From NCBI GenBank assembly GCA_016716605.1, contig JADJWA010000001.1, positions 2,146,001 to 2,210,000 on the forward strand: DNA of 64,000 nt. Direction: 5' to 3'. The DNA is from Flavobacteriales bacterium. GTDB taxonomy: Bacteria; Bacteroidota; Bacteroidia; Flavobacteriales_F; PHOS-HE28. Below, piece after piece: positions 53,301-60,229 of this stretch (its first letter is position 1; every line of letters begins with the position of its first letter). The notes beneath the pieces are model-generated. The model searched no databases and was not told where the DNA came from. It saw nothing but the letters and a program-made list of their open reading frames with translations. The position numbers were made by a program, and so were the translations under genes.

Positions 53301-53504
53301 CCAGAGCGTGCGGTTCCGATCAAAGGCCATTGCGTTCACATTCAGTGGCATGCCACGCTCGGTGGTGCGCATCTGCATGTAGCCGCTATAGTGGGCGATC
53401 AGCGAGGCATCGCTTTGTGCGGGAATCGGGAATGGACCGGCGAACTGTGCCGATCCCGGCGTGCGGAAAAGGATCAGGCCGATGAATGGGAGCAGGAGTC
53501 GCAC
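50364..53504 (-). CDS. hybrid-like sensor histidine kinase with two-component-regulator propeller
   Basis: 1046 aa from GTG 53504; this start gives a signal peptide (RLLLPFIGLILFRTPGSAQ) and sits 3 bases after a TAACTTGC box, so I prefer it over ATG 53588. Extracellular propeller repeats (residues ~50-700: for example DGGIWVGTQSG, GQIWIGCNDGG, DGAIWVGTHKGG), a Y_Y_Y-like domain, one TM (WFRLCALIALAVASAVGF), coiled coil, HisKA_3 (SDMHDDLGAGLSGLKLRSEM) and HATPase (TDDGIGLP, GNGMRNMRKRMTDLGG). Typical surface glycan or nutrient sensor; ligand unknown. Confidence 0.92.
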   Translation of the reverse strand: MRLLLPFIGLILFRTPGSAQFAGPFPIPAQSDASLIAHYSGYMQMRTTERGMPLNVNAMAFDRNRTLWLALEDGLLRCEGDRHTLYQHARADSTSLPNNSVTDVREAPDGGIWVGTQSGMARLDPTTGRFRRFLIESDSLNPVLANRFWQVAPMPDGSAIALTEEGVFRTLANGALEPIADHPLYARRSESHKRLLPDRQPDAVLVAAREGIFRISSSGAAEPVLLLKDLFDGAPQQIICLTWTSDSTLAWFDNRSRSFMERDAYGGTRRFDAGELLREGEALRGFRKGPLGEWWVWNWGGILRVGSADHTRTVTVFSDRSTALGTPGSLAIRSAAVDDEGRFWLVGSHGALALVPADPRIERFMNDAWDQDHATLCALESPDGGLLVGTYRAGTFMHGAGNEWRQLIQLRPRRGAQHMHGENTVTAIKPTENGGYLFSTYHGIHATDASLGRWIHRDDLEALNPLLTRAHFMDLVQDRDGWWWAASWRKGLFRFNPSLGVCEQYVHDPSEPSSLPIDRLLCTLVDREGQIWIGCNDGGGLCRYRRATNDFERIALDPGDALGEAFGVVRALAQDLDGAIWVGTHKGGLARYDPATRRTEVFDRERGVPGDLVRAIVADERLGLWIGGTGGIAKWNPEQRVFQRLDFGVQWSDEINGMLLSRDARSLLVLNGPEVVRVKVLDPAPAKPLTEPRLTAAHVNGQSVASAMGLRLIEGRDRLTVEFALNDPIRAQGARVAWRLTGRDSVWTDCLGCRSATFGDLPSGEFSFTVRVLADVGAWSAPVTLLRFEVNPPWWSTWWFRLCALIALAVASAVGFHAYMQQRLRKERERFEREQAVLRERERIASDMHDDLGAGLSGLKLRSEMALRTEKDPAKREQLASLASAAGEIISSMRQMIWAMDQDQGSVQDLLVYATNYARGYCDQNGLLFRYEANGRIPDAALTSQQRRNLFLVLKEALHNVVKHAHASSVSISAEWDAGLLITITDDGIGLPNAADQGTGNGMRNMRKRMTDLGGEIDMRSGQGTTIRLHAPLAPTPNLRSIVGRP

Positions 53505-53507
53505 GCG

Positions 53508-53515
53508 GCAAGTTA
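53508..53515 (-). promoter_or_regulatory. -7-like box TAACTTGC before the propeller kinase
   Basis: Ends 3 bases before the GTG start at 53504; helps decide that start. Confidence 0.4.
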
Positions 53516-53526
53516 GCCGTGGGGCT

Positions 53527-55146
53527 TCAGCGCTTTTCGATCTCCAGTACGATGGCCAGCGCGTTCGCACTGGCATCCGCCCTGGCACCTATCGTTTCAC
53601 CATCGGTATAAGCCGGCCGGTCCGCGCCGAGCAGTTCATTGCCGAGCACGTCAACAAGCCGTGCGTCAAGGCCGCGGGCCCCGCTCTCATTCATGTGCTT
53701 GTTGATCGCCGGGTAATCGAACGGCTGGTTGCTCACCAGGATCGCCATGACGTCCATGCTGCCCACCTGATCGGCGGTGAGGCTATGGTCCTTGGGGAAC
53801 TGGCGCATGCCGGTGGTGCCGCAATAAGGGCTGTGCTTGGGCGTATAGGGGAAGAGCGTGTAGGTGCTGCCGTCGGTCTCTTCGCCGAAGAGGTAGGTGT
53901 AGCACTCCTGGTTGTTGGTCACTTCTATCTTGAATCGGGTGCCCTTCGGGATCGGTGAGCCGGTGCGGAAAACGCGCCCGCCACGATGCTCCAGCGCGAT
54001 GTAAGCACCGGTGGCAATGCCTTCATCATTCACCACGGCCAGACCGAAGCGGATGTCGAATCGGTCAGGCTTCGCCTCCGCGCTCTCGCCCATGGGATAG
54101 ACCGCATAGGCCTCTTTGGTGAAGAAGTCGAAGGCATCGTAGGGCACCCACGCGATGCCGTTCTTGCCCCATTCCGGTCCCCAGCTGTTCATGATCTGGA
54201 AGGCGCCCGGCGCGTTGGGGCCTTGCTTGAAATCGTCGTAGCCGATCACGCACATGGCATGGCCGCCGAAGCCCTGCATGCGCGTGTCCTGCTGCGTGGG
54301 CTGCCACAGGTCGCGGCCCTGCATGCCTTGCATGAAACTGCCGCCCACCATCATGCCGATCACGATGGGAGAGCCCTGGGCGAGGTATTGCTTCATGGCC
54401 AGCAAGTCCACGCCGCTCTGCGGATCCGCGCTGCGGCTGAGGCGCTGCGAGCCCTTGATCCGGAAGCGAGCGGCTTGCTGCTCAAGCCCTTGGTCCGGCG
54501 GCTCGTTGCAACTTTGATCCGTGTATGCGAAGGCGCTGAAAGGCACGGCACCGCGCTTCAGCAGATCGTCCATGGCGCGATTGAGATAGCTGCCCTGGCA
54601 ATCGCTGTTCTCGATCTTGATGCGGTTGTACATGAAGCTCGGGCTGAAGGCCGAGGCCTTGCTCGGCGCCGCACCCGTAGCCTGGTTGTGGATGATGCTG
54701 CGCGCGGCGTAGGCACTGGCCCACGCCACACAGCTCCCTTGCTGCCCTTGGTTCAGGCGCGGCGGTGCGAAGCCCTCAAGCGAGACGCGCTCCGGCAGCG
54801 GGTTCTTCACGTTATCCGCGAGCGGCTCATGCACCTCCGCCTTGTCGTACTCGGCGGGATCGAGCGTGGCGCCGCGCGTGAGCTGGGAGAGCAGGTCGCC
54901 GCCGCCTTGCTGCTGCATCATGCCGCCGCAGCCATCGAGGCCGCCCATGAGCCAGAGGATCCCCATGATCACCGCGCCGATGAGCAGCAGCTTGGGGTTG
55001 CGGAAGAGCAAGGGGAGAAGGGCGCCGATCAATCCGCCGCCGATGCCGCCACTTCCGCCGCCACCGCCCCTACGAGGGCCGCCGCTGGGTATGTTGCTGC
55101 GCGAGTTTCCGCCGCTGGGGCGGTCGGGGGTCATACGGATGGGCAT
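53527..55146 (-). CDS. membrane-anchored papain-like (C1 family) protease with DUF4384-like tail
   Basis: 539 aa. N-terminus is Gly-rich and basic, then one hydrophobic segment (LLLIGAVIMGILWLMGGL) that probably anchors it. Papain core: NQGQQGSCVAWA (Cys139), GGHAMCVIGYDD (His296), MNSWGPEWG (Asn320). The C-terminal ~170 residues (RFKIEVTNNQECYTYLFGEE, YTLFPYTP, VMAILVSNQPFD) look like DUF4384, found in secretion/adaptor proteins. Substrate unknown. Box TACTTTCG at 55170-55177 lies 23 bases before its ATG. Confidence 0.9.
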   Translation of the reverse strand: MPIRMTPDRPSGGNSRSNIPSGGPRRGGGGGSGGIGGGLIGALLPLLFRNPKLLLIGAVIMGILWLMGGLDGCGGMMQQQGGGDLLSQLTRGATLDPAEYDKAEVHEPLADNVKNPLPERVSLEGFAPPRLNQGQQGSCVAWASAYAARSIIHNQATGAAPSKASAFSPSFMYNRIKIENSDCQGSYLNRAMDDLLKRGAVPFSAFAYTDQSCNEPPDQGLEQQAARFRIKGSQRLSRSADPQSGVDLLAMKQYLAQGSPIVIGMMVGGSFMQGMQGRDLWQPTQQDTRMQGFGGHAMCVIGYDDFKQGPNAPGAFQIMNSWGPEWGKNGIAWVPYDAFDFFTKEAYAVYPMGESAEAKPDRFDIRFGLAVVNDEGIATGAYIALEHRGGRVFRTGSPIPKGTRFKIEVTNNQECYTYLFGEETDGSTYTLFPYTPKHSPYCGTTGMRQFPKDHSLTADQVGSMDVMAILVSNQPFDYPAINKHMNESGARGLDARLVDVLGNELLGADRPAYTDGETIGARADASANALAIVLEIEKR

Positions 55147-55169
55147 GGAGACCAGGGCATTTGATCCGC

Positions 55170-55177
55170 CGAAAGTA
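55170..55177 (-). promoter_or_regulatory. -7-like box TACTTTCG for the C1 protease
   Basis: On the minus strand, 23 bases before ATG 55146. Confidence 0.45.
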
Positions 55178-55194
55178 GCCGGGCGATGCGCATC

Positions 55195-55202
55195 TACTTT
55201 TA
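55195..55202 (+). promoter_or_regulatory. -7-like box TACTTTTA for bshC
   Basis: Ends 5 bases before ATG 55208; one mismatch to TAnnTTTG. Confidence 0.5.
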
Positions 55203-55207
55203 CCGCG

Positions 55208-56794
55208 ATGCCGATCCATCGACTACCCTATGCGGCGACGCACCGATTCTCGTCGCTGGTCCTGGATCACGTGGCGGGCGATGAATTCCTCCGCGCTTTC
55301 CAGGATTTCCCGGCCACGCGCGAGGGTCTTTCGGCCGCAGCGAAGGCCCGTCGATTCGATCCTGCATCACGCACGGCGCTCGTGGCCGCGCTGAAGAAGC
55401 AGTATGCGGGCATCGACGTCAATGGACCGGTCTCAGCAAACATCGATCGGCTCGCCCAGGCGGATTCGCTCACCGTCACTACAGGCCATCAGCTCTGCCT
55501 TTTCCTCGGTCCGCTCTACGTCCCCTTCAAACTCCTGAATGCGATCCGCATGGCCCGGGAGGCGGAATCCATGCTGGGCAAGCCAGTGGTTCCCATCTTC
55601 TGGATGGCCAGCGAGGACCATGACCGGGCGGAGATCGATCACACCTGGTTCATCGGGCAGAAGCTGCATTGGGCCGGGCCTGCTCAAGGAGCGGTCGGAC
55701 ACTTGGAGCTGCATGGCATCAGTGCAGTTGTCGAAGAGGCCTGTTCGCTGCTGGGCGCAGGTTCTGAAGCCGATTCGTTGAGAGCCTTGCTGCGCATGTG
55801 TTATCGCGATGGCCGAACCCTGGCCGAAGCAACGCGGCTCTTCGCACATGCCCTCTTCGGTCGCTTCGGGCTGGTGATCATTGATGGCGACGACCGAGGG
55901 CTCAAGCAGCTCTTCGTGCCGGTGATGCGGGAAGAGGTCCTGAACGGCATCACCAAGCGCTCAGTGGACTACGCTGACGCGAAACTGAAGGAGCGCTACG
56001 CGCCGCAGGCCCATGCCCGGAGCATCAACCTCTTCCATCTCCGGCCGGGGCACCGTTCGCGGATCGAAGCTCCTGGCGGAGCATTCCAGGTGCTCGATGG
56101 GGGACCGCGCTTCACCGCGGAGGAGCTCCTGCTCGACCTTGAACTGCGCCCGCAGGACTACTCGCCGAATGTGCTGTTGCGGCCGGTTTATCAAGAGACC
56201 GTGCTCCCGAACATCGCGTACATCGGTGGTGGTGGGGAACTGGCCTATTGGATGCAGCTGAAGTGGCTCTTCAACGCCGTGCGCGTGCCCATGCCGGCCG
56301 TGATGCTCCGCACGAGTGCCGCGTTGATCCCTGCGAAGACGGATCGGCTGGTGGCCGAGCTCGATCTTGACCTCGCGGATCTCTTCAAACCGGATCATGA
56401 GCTGCGAACAGCATTGGCCAGGGCGGCTGCAGGTGCCGATGCCTTGCTCACGCCAGAGGCCGCTTCGCTCCAAGTGATCGCTGAAGCCATGCGACGCAAG
56501 GCGGGGCTGACGGACCCAACCCTCATCAAGAGCGCCGAGTCGGCCCATGTGCGCATGCAACGGGCGCTTGATGGGTTGCAGGCGCGAATGGATCGTGCGC
56601 TTAGGCGCAAGGAGGCGACACAGATGCAGCGGCTCGACCGCATCCTCGCGGAGCTGTTCCCCGCAGGCGCTTTGCAGGAGCGCCGGCTGAGCGCGCTGCC
56701 GTTCATCGCGCAGCGCGGCAACGTTGTTCTCGATGAGTGGCTGGAGGCGCTCGACCCGCTGGACCCGCGCTTCACCGCGCTGGTGGAAGGGTGA
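55208..56794 (+). CDS. bshC: bacillithiol biosynthesis cysteine-adding enzyme
   Basis: 528 aa from ATG 55208 (MPIHRLPYAATHRFS), the usual length; an open frame continues upstream to 54842 but that part is antisense to the protease gene. Family motifs: TVTTGHQLCLFLGPLYVPFK, VVPIFWMASEDHD, FSPNVLLRPVYQETVLPNIAYIGGGGE-type stretch and a long C-terminal coiled region. It adds Cys to GlcN-malate in bacillithiol synthesis. Its 3' end overlaps the convergent SanA-like gene by 23 bases. Confidence 0.95.
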   Translation: MPIHRLPYAATHRFSSLVLDHVAGDEFLRAFQDFPATREGLSAAAKARRFDPASRTALVAALKKQYAGIDVNGPVSANIDRLAQADSLTVTTGHQLCLFLGPLYVPFKLLNAIRMAREAESMLGKPVVPIFWMASEDHDRAEIDHTWFIGQKLHWAGPAQGAVGHLELHGISAVVEEACSLLGAGSEADSLRALLRMCYRDGRTLAEATRLFAHALFGRFGLVIIDGDDRGLKQLFVPVMREEVLNGITKRSVDYADAKLKERYAPQAHARSINLFHLRPGHRSRIEAPGGAFQVLDGGPRFTAEELLLDLELRPQDYSPNVLLRPVYQETVLPNIAYIGGGGELAYWMQLKWLFNAVRVPMPAVMLRTSAALIPAKTDRLVAELDLDLADLFKPDHELRTALARAAAGADALLTPEAASLQVIAEAMRRKAGLTDPTLIKSAESAHVRMQRALDGLQARMDRALRRKEATQMQRLDRILAELFPAGALQERRLSALPFIAQRGNVVLDEWLEALDPLDPRFTALVEG

Positions 56795-57497
56795 CGGTGG
56801 AATCGTTCGCCTGAACAGTTGCCGAATCACTGATCATCGGCTGTTCCAATGGGACCCGGTCGCCGAGGTAGCGCGGACCGGTGCCGGCCAGCAGGTCAAC
56901 GAAGACCTTTACACGGGCAAGACGCTCCCTGATCCACACGCGCATGCCGCGCAGCGTGCCCGGGTCTTTGGCGTTGTAGCCCACGGCTTCAATGCCCATG
57001 CGCCTGGCGAGATAAACTGCGCGTTCGTTATGGAAGCGCTGGCTGATCACCGTGAATCGCTGCTGACCGAAGATTTCCCGCGAGCGCACCACCGAATCGA
57101 GGGTGCGGAATCCGGCGAAGTCGAGCACGATGCGAGAGCTATCGATGCCAGCAGCCATCAAGGCGCGCCGCATCTCTCGCGGCTCGTTGTAGCTGAGCAT
57201 GCCGTTGTCGCCGCTCACCAGCAGGCAACTCACTTTTCCCGATCGGTAGAGCTCCGTTGCTGCGGCGATGCGGTGGTTGAAGTAGGGATTTCCGCCGCCT
57301 CCGCGCCCACGGTGCGTGGTTCCCAGCACAAGGCCCACCTCATTCGCTGGCACGGTCTCGATCGCATCGTGCATATAGGCGGATGCCCCGTTGCTCACGG
57401 CCCGGTCGGCGGCTGCGATCACCGCGAGGAGCGCCCCGCATGCCAGCAAAGCGCCAATGACCAAGCGACGAGGCAAACGGATTCGCAACAGTCGCAT
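56772..57497 (-). CDS. SanA/YdcF-like (DUF218) membrane protein
   Basis: 241 aa. N-terminal TM (LVIGALLACGALLAVIAA), then the DUF218 pattern VGLVLGTTHRGRGGGGNPYFNHRIAAA, CLLVSGDNG, YNEPREMRRALMAAGI, VLDFAGFRTLDSVVRSREIF and ISQRFHNERAVYLARRMGIEAVGY. SanA-type proteins affect envelope permeability in enterobacteria, but their reaction is unsettled. Follows purB by 35 bases in the same direction. Confidence 0.9.
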   Translation of the reverse strand: MRLLRIRLPRRLVIGALLACGALLAVIAAADRAVSNGASAYMHDAIETVPANEVGLVLGTTHRGRGGGGNPYFNHRIAAATELYRSGKVSCLLVSGDNGMLSYNEPREMRRALMAAGIDSSRIVLDFAGFRTLDSVVRSREIFGQQRFTVISQRFHNERAVYLARRMGIEAVGYNAKDPGTLRGMRVWIRERLARVKVFVDLLAGTGPRYLGDRVPLEQPMISDSATVQANDSTVTLPPAR

Positions 57498-57532
57498 GGG
57501 AAGTGAACGCAGCGCGGGCGACGGCGATTGCT

Positions 57533-58900
57533 TCAGGGCATCACCCGGCCGATCAGGTCGATCCCGGTATAGTTCTGCGGGGTGAGCGCCCGGAGCTGCG
57601 CTTTCACCTCGGCGCTGGCATCAAGGGCTTCGATGAAGGCGCGCATGTCGGCCTCGGTGATGCGCTCCTTGCCGCGCGTGAGCTCCTTGAGGCGCTCGTA
57701 GGGCTGCGGATAGCCCGCGCGGCGCAGGATGGTCTGGATGCCCTCGGCGATCACCGGCCATTGCGCTTCGAGGTCGCGGGCGATGGCGGCTTCGTTCAAG
57801 AGCAGCTTGCCGAGTCCCTTGCCGATGCTGTCGATGGCGAGCATGGTGTGCGCCATGGGCACGCCGATGTTGCGCGTCACGGTGCTGTCGGTAAGGTCGC
57901 GCTGCAGGCGGCTGATGGGCAACTTCTCACTGAGGTGGCCGAAGAGCGCATTGGCCAGGCCCAGGTTCCCTTCGGCATTCTCGAAATCGATGGGGTTCAC
58001 CTTGTGCGGCATGGCGCTGCTTCCGATCTCCCCGGCCTTGGTGCGCTGACGGAAGTAGTCGAGGCTCACGTACTGCCACACGTCGCGGCAGAGGTCCGTG
58101 AGGATGGTGTTCACGCGGCGCATGGCGTCGAAGAGCGCTGCGAGGTGGTCGTAGTGCTCGATCTGCGTGGTGAACTGCTGGCGCTTCAGCGCGAGATGCT
58201 TCGAGAGGAATTCGTCAGCACGTGCCACCCAATCGATTTCCGGATAGGCCGCGTGATGGGCGTTGAAGTTGCCGGTGGCGCCGCCGAACTTGCCGCTGAA
58301 GGGGACATCGTTGAGCAGGCGCAACTGGTGATCGATGCGCTCCACGAAGACCTGCAGCTCCTTCCCCAGCCGAGTAGGAGAGGCAGGCTGGCCATGTGTA
58401 CGGGCGAGCATGGGCACCTGCGACCATTCGAGCGCGAGGCCATGCAGGGCATCGCGCACGGCGGTGATCGCCGGCAGGTATCCGTACTGGAGGAAGTCCA
58501 TCAGCATCATCGGCAAGGCCGTGTTGTTGATGTCCTGGCTGGTGAGGGCGAAGTGAACGAACTCTTTCTGTGCGCCGAGGCCGGCTTCATCGAGCCGTTC
58601 CTTCAAGAAGTACTCAACTGCTTTCACATCGTGGTTGGTCACCTTCTCGATGTCCTTGATGCGTTGGGCATCGCTGGTGCTCAAGTTCGCCACGCGCTCC
58701 TGCACGGGCTTCAACTTGGCCAAGGGGGTTCCGGCCAATTCGGGCAAGGGAATCTCGCAGAGGAAGATGAAGTATTCGAGCTCCACGCGCAAGCGGTAGC
58801 GCATGAGGGCTTGCTCGCTGAACCATTGCGCCAGTTGGCGGGTGCGGTCGCGGTAGCGGCCATCGATGGGGGAGATGGCAGTGAGCGGGTCCAGTTCCAT
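57533..58900 (-). CDS. purB: adenylosuccinate lyase
   Basis: 455 aa. Fumarase/aspartase superfamily: signature GSSAMPHKVNPIDFENAEGN, substrate-binding region TSQDINNTALPMML and ARTHGQPASPTRLGKEL with the catalytic His. Cleaves SAICAR and adenylosuccinate in purine synthesis. Start ATG 58900 begins MELDPLTAISPIDGRYRD, the normal PurB N-terminus. It has its own TACCTTCG box 10 bases upstream. Confidence 0.97.
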   Translation of the reverse strand: MELDPLTAISPIDGRYRDRTRQLAQWFSEQALMRYRLRVELEYFIFLCEIPLPELAGTPLAKLKPVQERVANLSTSDAQRIKDIEKVTNHDVKAVEYFLKERLDEAGLGAQKEFVHFALTSQDINNTALPMMLMDFLQYGYLPAITAVRDALHGLALEWSQVPMLARTHGQPASPTRLGKELQVFVERIDHQLRLLNDVPFSGKFGGATGNFNAHHAAYPEIDWVARADEFLSKHLALKRQQFTTQIEHYDHLAALFDAMRRVNTILTDLCRDVWQYVSLDYFRQRTKAGEIGSSAMPHKVNPIDFENAEGNLGLANALFGHLSEKLPISRLQRDLTDSTVTRNIGVPMAHTMLAIDSIGKGLGKLLLNEAAIARDLEAQWPVIAEGIQTILRRAGYPQPYERLKELTRGKERITEADMRAFIEALDASAEVKAQLRALTPQNYTGIDLIGRVMP

Positions 58901-58910
58901 GGAAAGGCGC

Positions 58911-58918
58911 CGAAGGTA
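58911..58918 (-). promoter_or_regulatory. -7-like box TACCTTCG before purB
   Basis: On the minus strand, ends 10 bases before ATG 58900. Confidence 0.45.
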
Positions 58919-58936
58919 GCGCCGGTGCGGAGGCGC

Positions 58937-60229
58937 TCAGGTCTTCTGCTTGCGCTTTCGCGCTGCGGGGAAAAGGATGTTGTTCAGGATGAGCCGATAG
59001 CCCGAGGAGTTGGGGTGCAGGCTCAGGTCAGTGGGTGGGTCGCCCACCATGTGCTGGTAGTCCTCGGGGTCGTGGCCGCCGTAGTACGTCCATTGCCCCA
59101 GGCCGAGCTCGCCGTGGATGTACTTCACCGTGCCTTGCGCCTTGTTCTCCCCCATCACGGTGATGCCGGGCTTCACCAGGTCCTTGCGGAAGGCGGTGGT
59201 CTGGCCCATGAAGCCGCGCACCACTTGCTCATGGCTCTGGCAGAGCATGGTGGGGACGATGTCCCATTTGGCGCTGAAGTCGAACAGGGTGAAGAAATCG
59301 CGGGGTTGGCCGATGCGCCCGTGGATATCGGTGGCGTCGATGTCGCTGAACTCGTAGATCATCGGATCGGTGATCAGGCGGTAGTTGCGGAAGGCGAATC
59401 CTCGGTTGAAGTCGATCTTGCTCTGGCAGGCGGGGTCTATGGGATCATGATCGAACTCGGCGGCGCAGATATCGATGCCTTCCGCCGCCAGGGCAATGTC
59501 GTAGCTGTCGGTTCCGGAGCACATGGTGAAGAGGTAGCCGCCGCCTGCCACGTAATCACGGATCTTCAGGGCCACGGCGAGCTTCATCTGGCTCACCTTG
59601 GCGAAGCCGAGCTGGGCGGCCATGGCTTCGCTCTCCTGCACCTGCGCGCGGTACCACGGCGCATTGCTGTAGCTTCGGTAGAACTTTCCGTACTGCCCGG
59701 TGAAGTCCTCGTGGTGCAGGTGCAGCCAATCGTACTTCGGCAGCGCGCCAGCGATCACCTGCGGGTCGTAGATACGGTCATAAGGAATCTCAGCGTACTG
59801 CATCACTAGGGCCACGGCATCGTCCCACGGCTGGAAGCTCTCTGGTGCGTACACCGCGATCCTGGGGGGCTTCTCGAGCTTCACGGCTTCCATGTTCACC
59901 TCCGGATCGGCGATCTCGGTGAGGATCGCACCGGCCTGCGCATCGGCGATCACCTGGAAGCTGACGCCGCGCACCTTGAGCTCCTGCTCGATCACCTGGA
60001 AGTGGTCGATGAGGAAGCTCCCGCCGCGATAGTTGAGCAGCCATTCCACGGGCACATCGCGCTGCAGCGTCCAATACGCTACGCCGTAGGCCTTCAGGTG
60101 GTCGCGCTGCGTCCCATCCATCGGGATGAACAGCTTGGAGGCTAAAGCCGGGAGCGTGAGCGCCAAGGTCGCAGCGAGCGCGATGGGCTTGCTAGAAAGG
60201 AGCGTCCTGATCGTCTGTGCCGAAGTCAT
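58937..60229 (-). CDS. conserved exported protein (often labelled asparagine synthetase B; function unclear)
   Basis: 430 aa. Signal peptide (SKPIALAATLALTLPALA), then SKLFIPMDGTQRDHLKAYGV, WLLNYRGGSFLID, ILTEIADPEVNMEAVKLEK, YDWLHLHHEDFTGQYG, GGGYLFTMCSGTDSYDIALA, YYGGHDPEDYQHMVGDPPTD and a basic C-terminus RKRKQKT. From memory this is a conserved Bacteroidota family annotated as asparagine synthetase B, but I see neither an N-terminal Cys amidotransferase domain nor the PP-loop ATP motif of that enzyme. It is exported and resembles a glutamine-amidotransferase/ThuA-like fold only loosely. Overlaps dnaB by 38 bases. Confidence 0.85.
   Translation of the reverse strand: MTSAQTIRTLLSSKPIALAATLALTLPALASKLFIPMDGTQRDHLKAYGVAYWTLQRDVPVEWLLNYRGGSFLIDHFQVIEQELKVRGVSFQVIADAQAGAILTEIADPEVNMEAVKLEKPPRIAVYAPESFQPWDDAVALVMQYAEIPYDRIYDPQVIAGALPKYDWLHLHHEDFTGQYGKFYRSYSNAPWYRAQVQESEAMAAQLGFAKVSQMKLAVALKIRDYVAGGGYLFTMCSGTDSYDIALAAEGIDICAAEFDHDPIDPACQSKIDFNRGFAFRNYRLITDPMIYEFSDIDATDIHGRIGQPRDFFTLFDFSAKWDIVPTMLCQSHEQVVRGFMGQTTAFRKDLVKPGITVMGENKAQGTVKYIHGELGLGQWTYYGGHDPEDYQHMVGDPPTDLSLHPNSSGYRLILNNILFPAARKRKQKT

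Noticed and set aside
57503..59809. 768-codon open frame on the plus strand opposite purB
   Set aside because: It is exactly antisense to purB and the exported protein, has His/Ala/Glu-rich composition typical of antisense reading in GC-rich DNA, and no recognisable motif.
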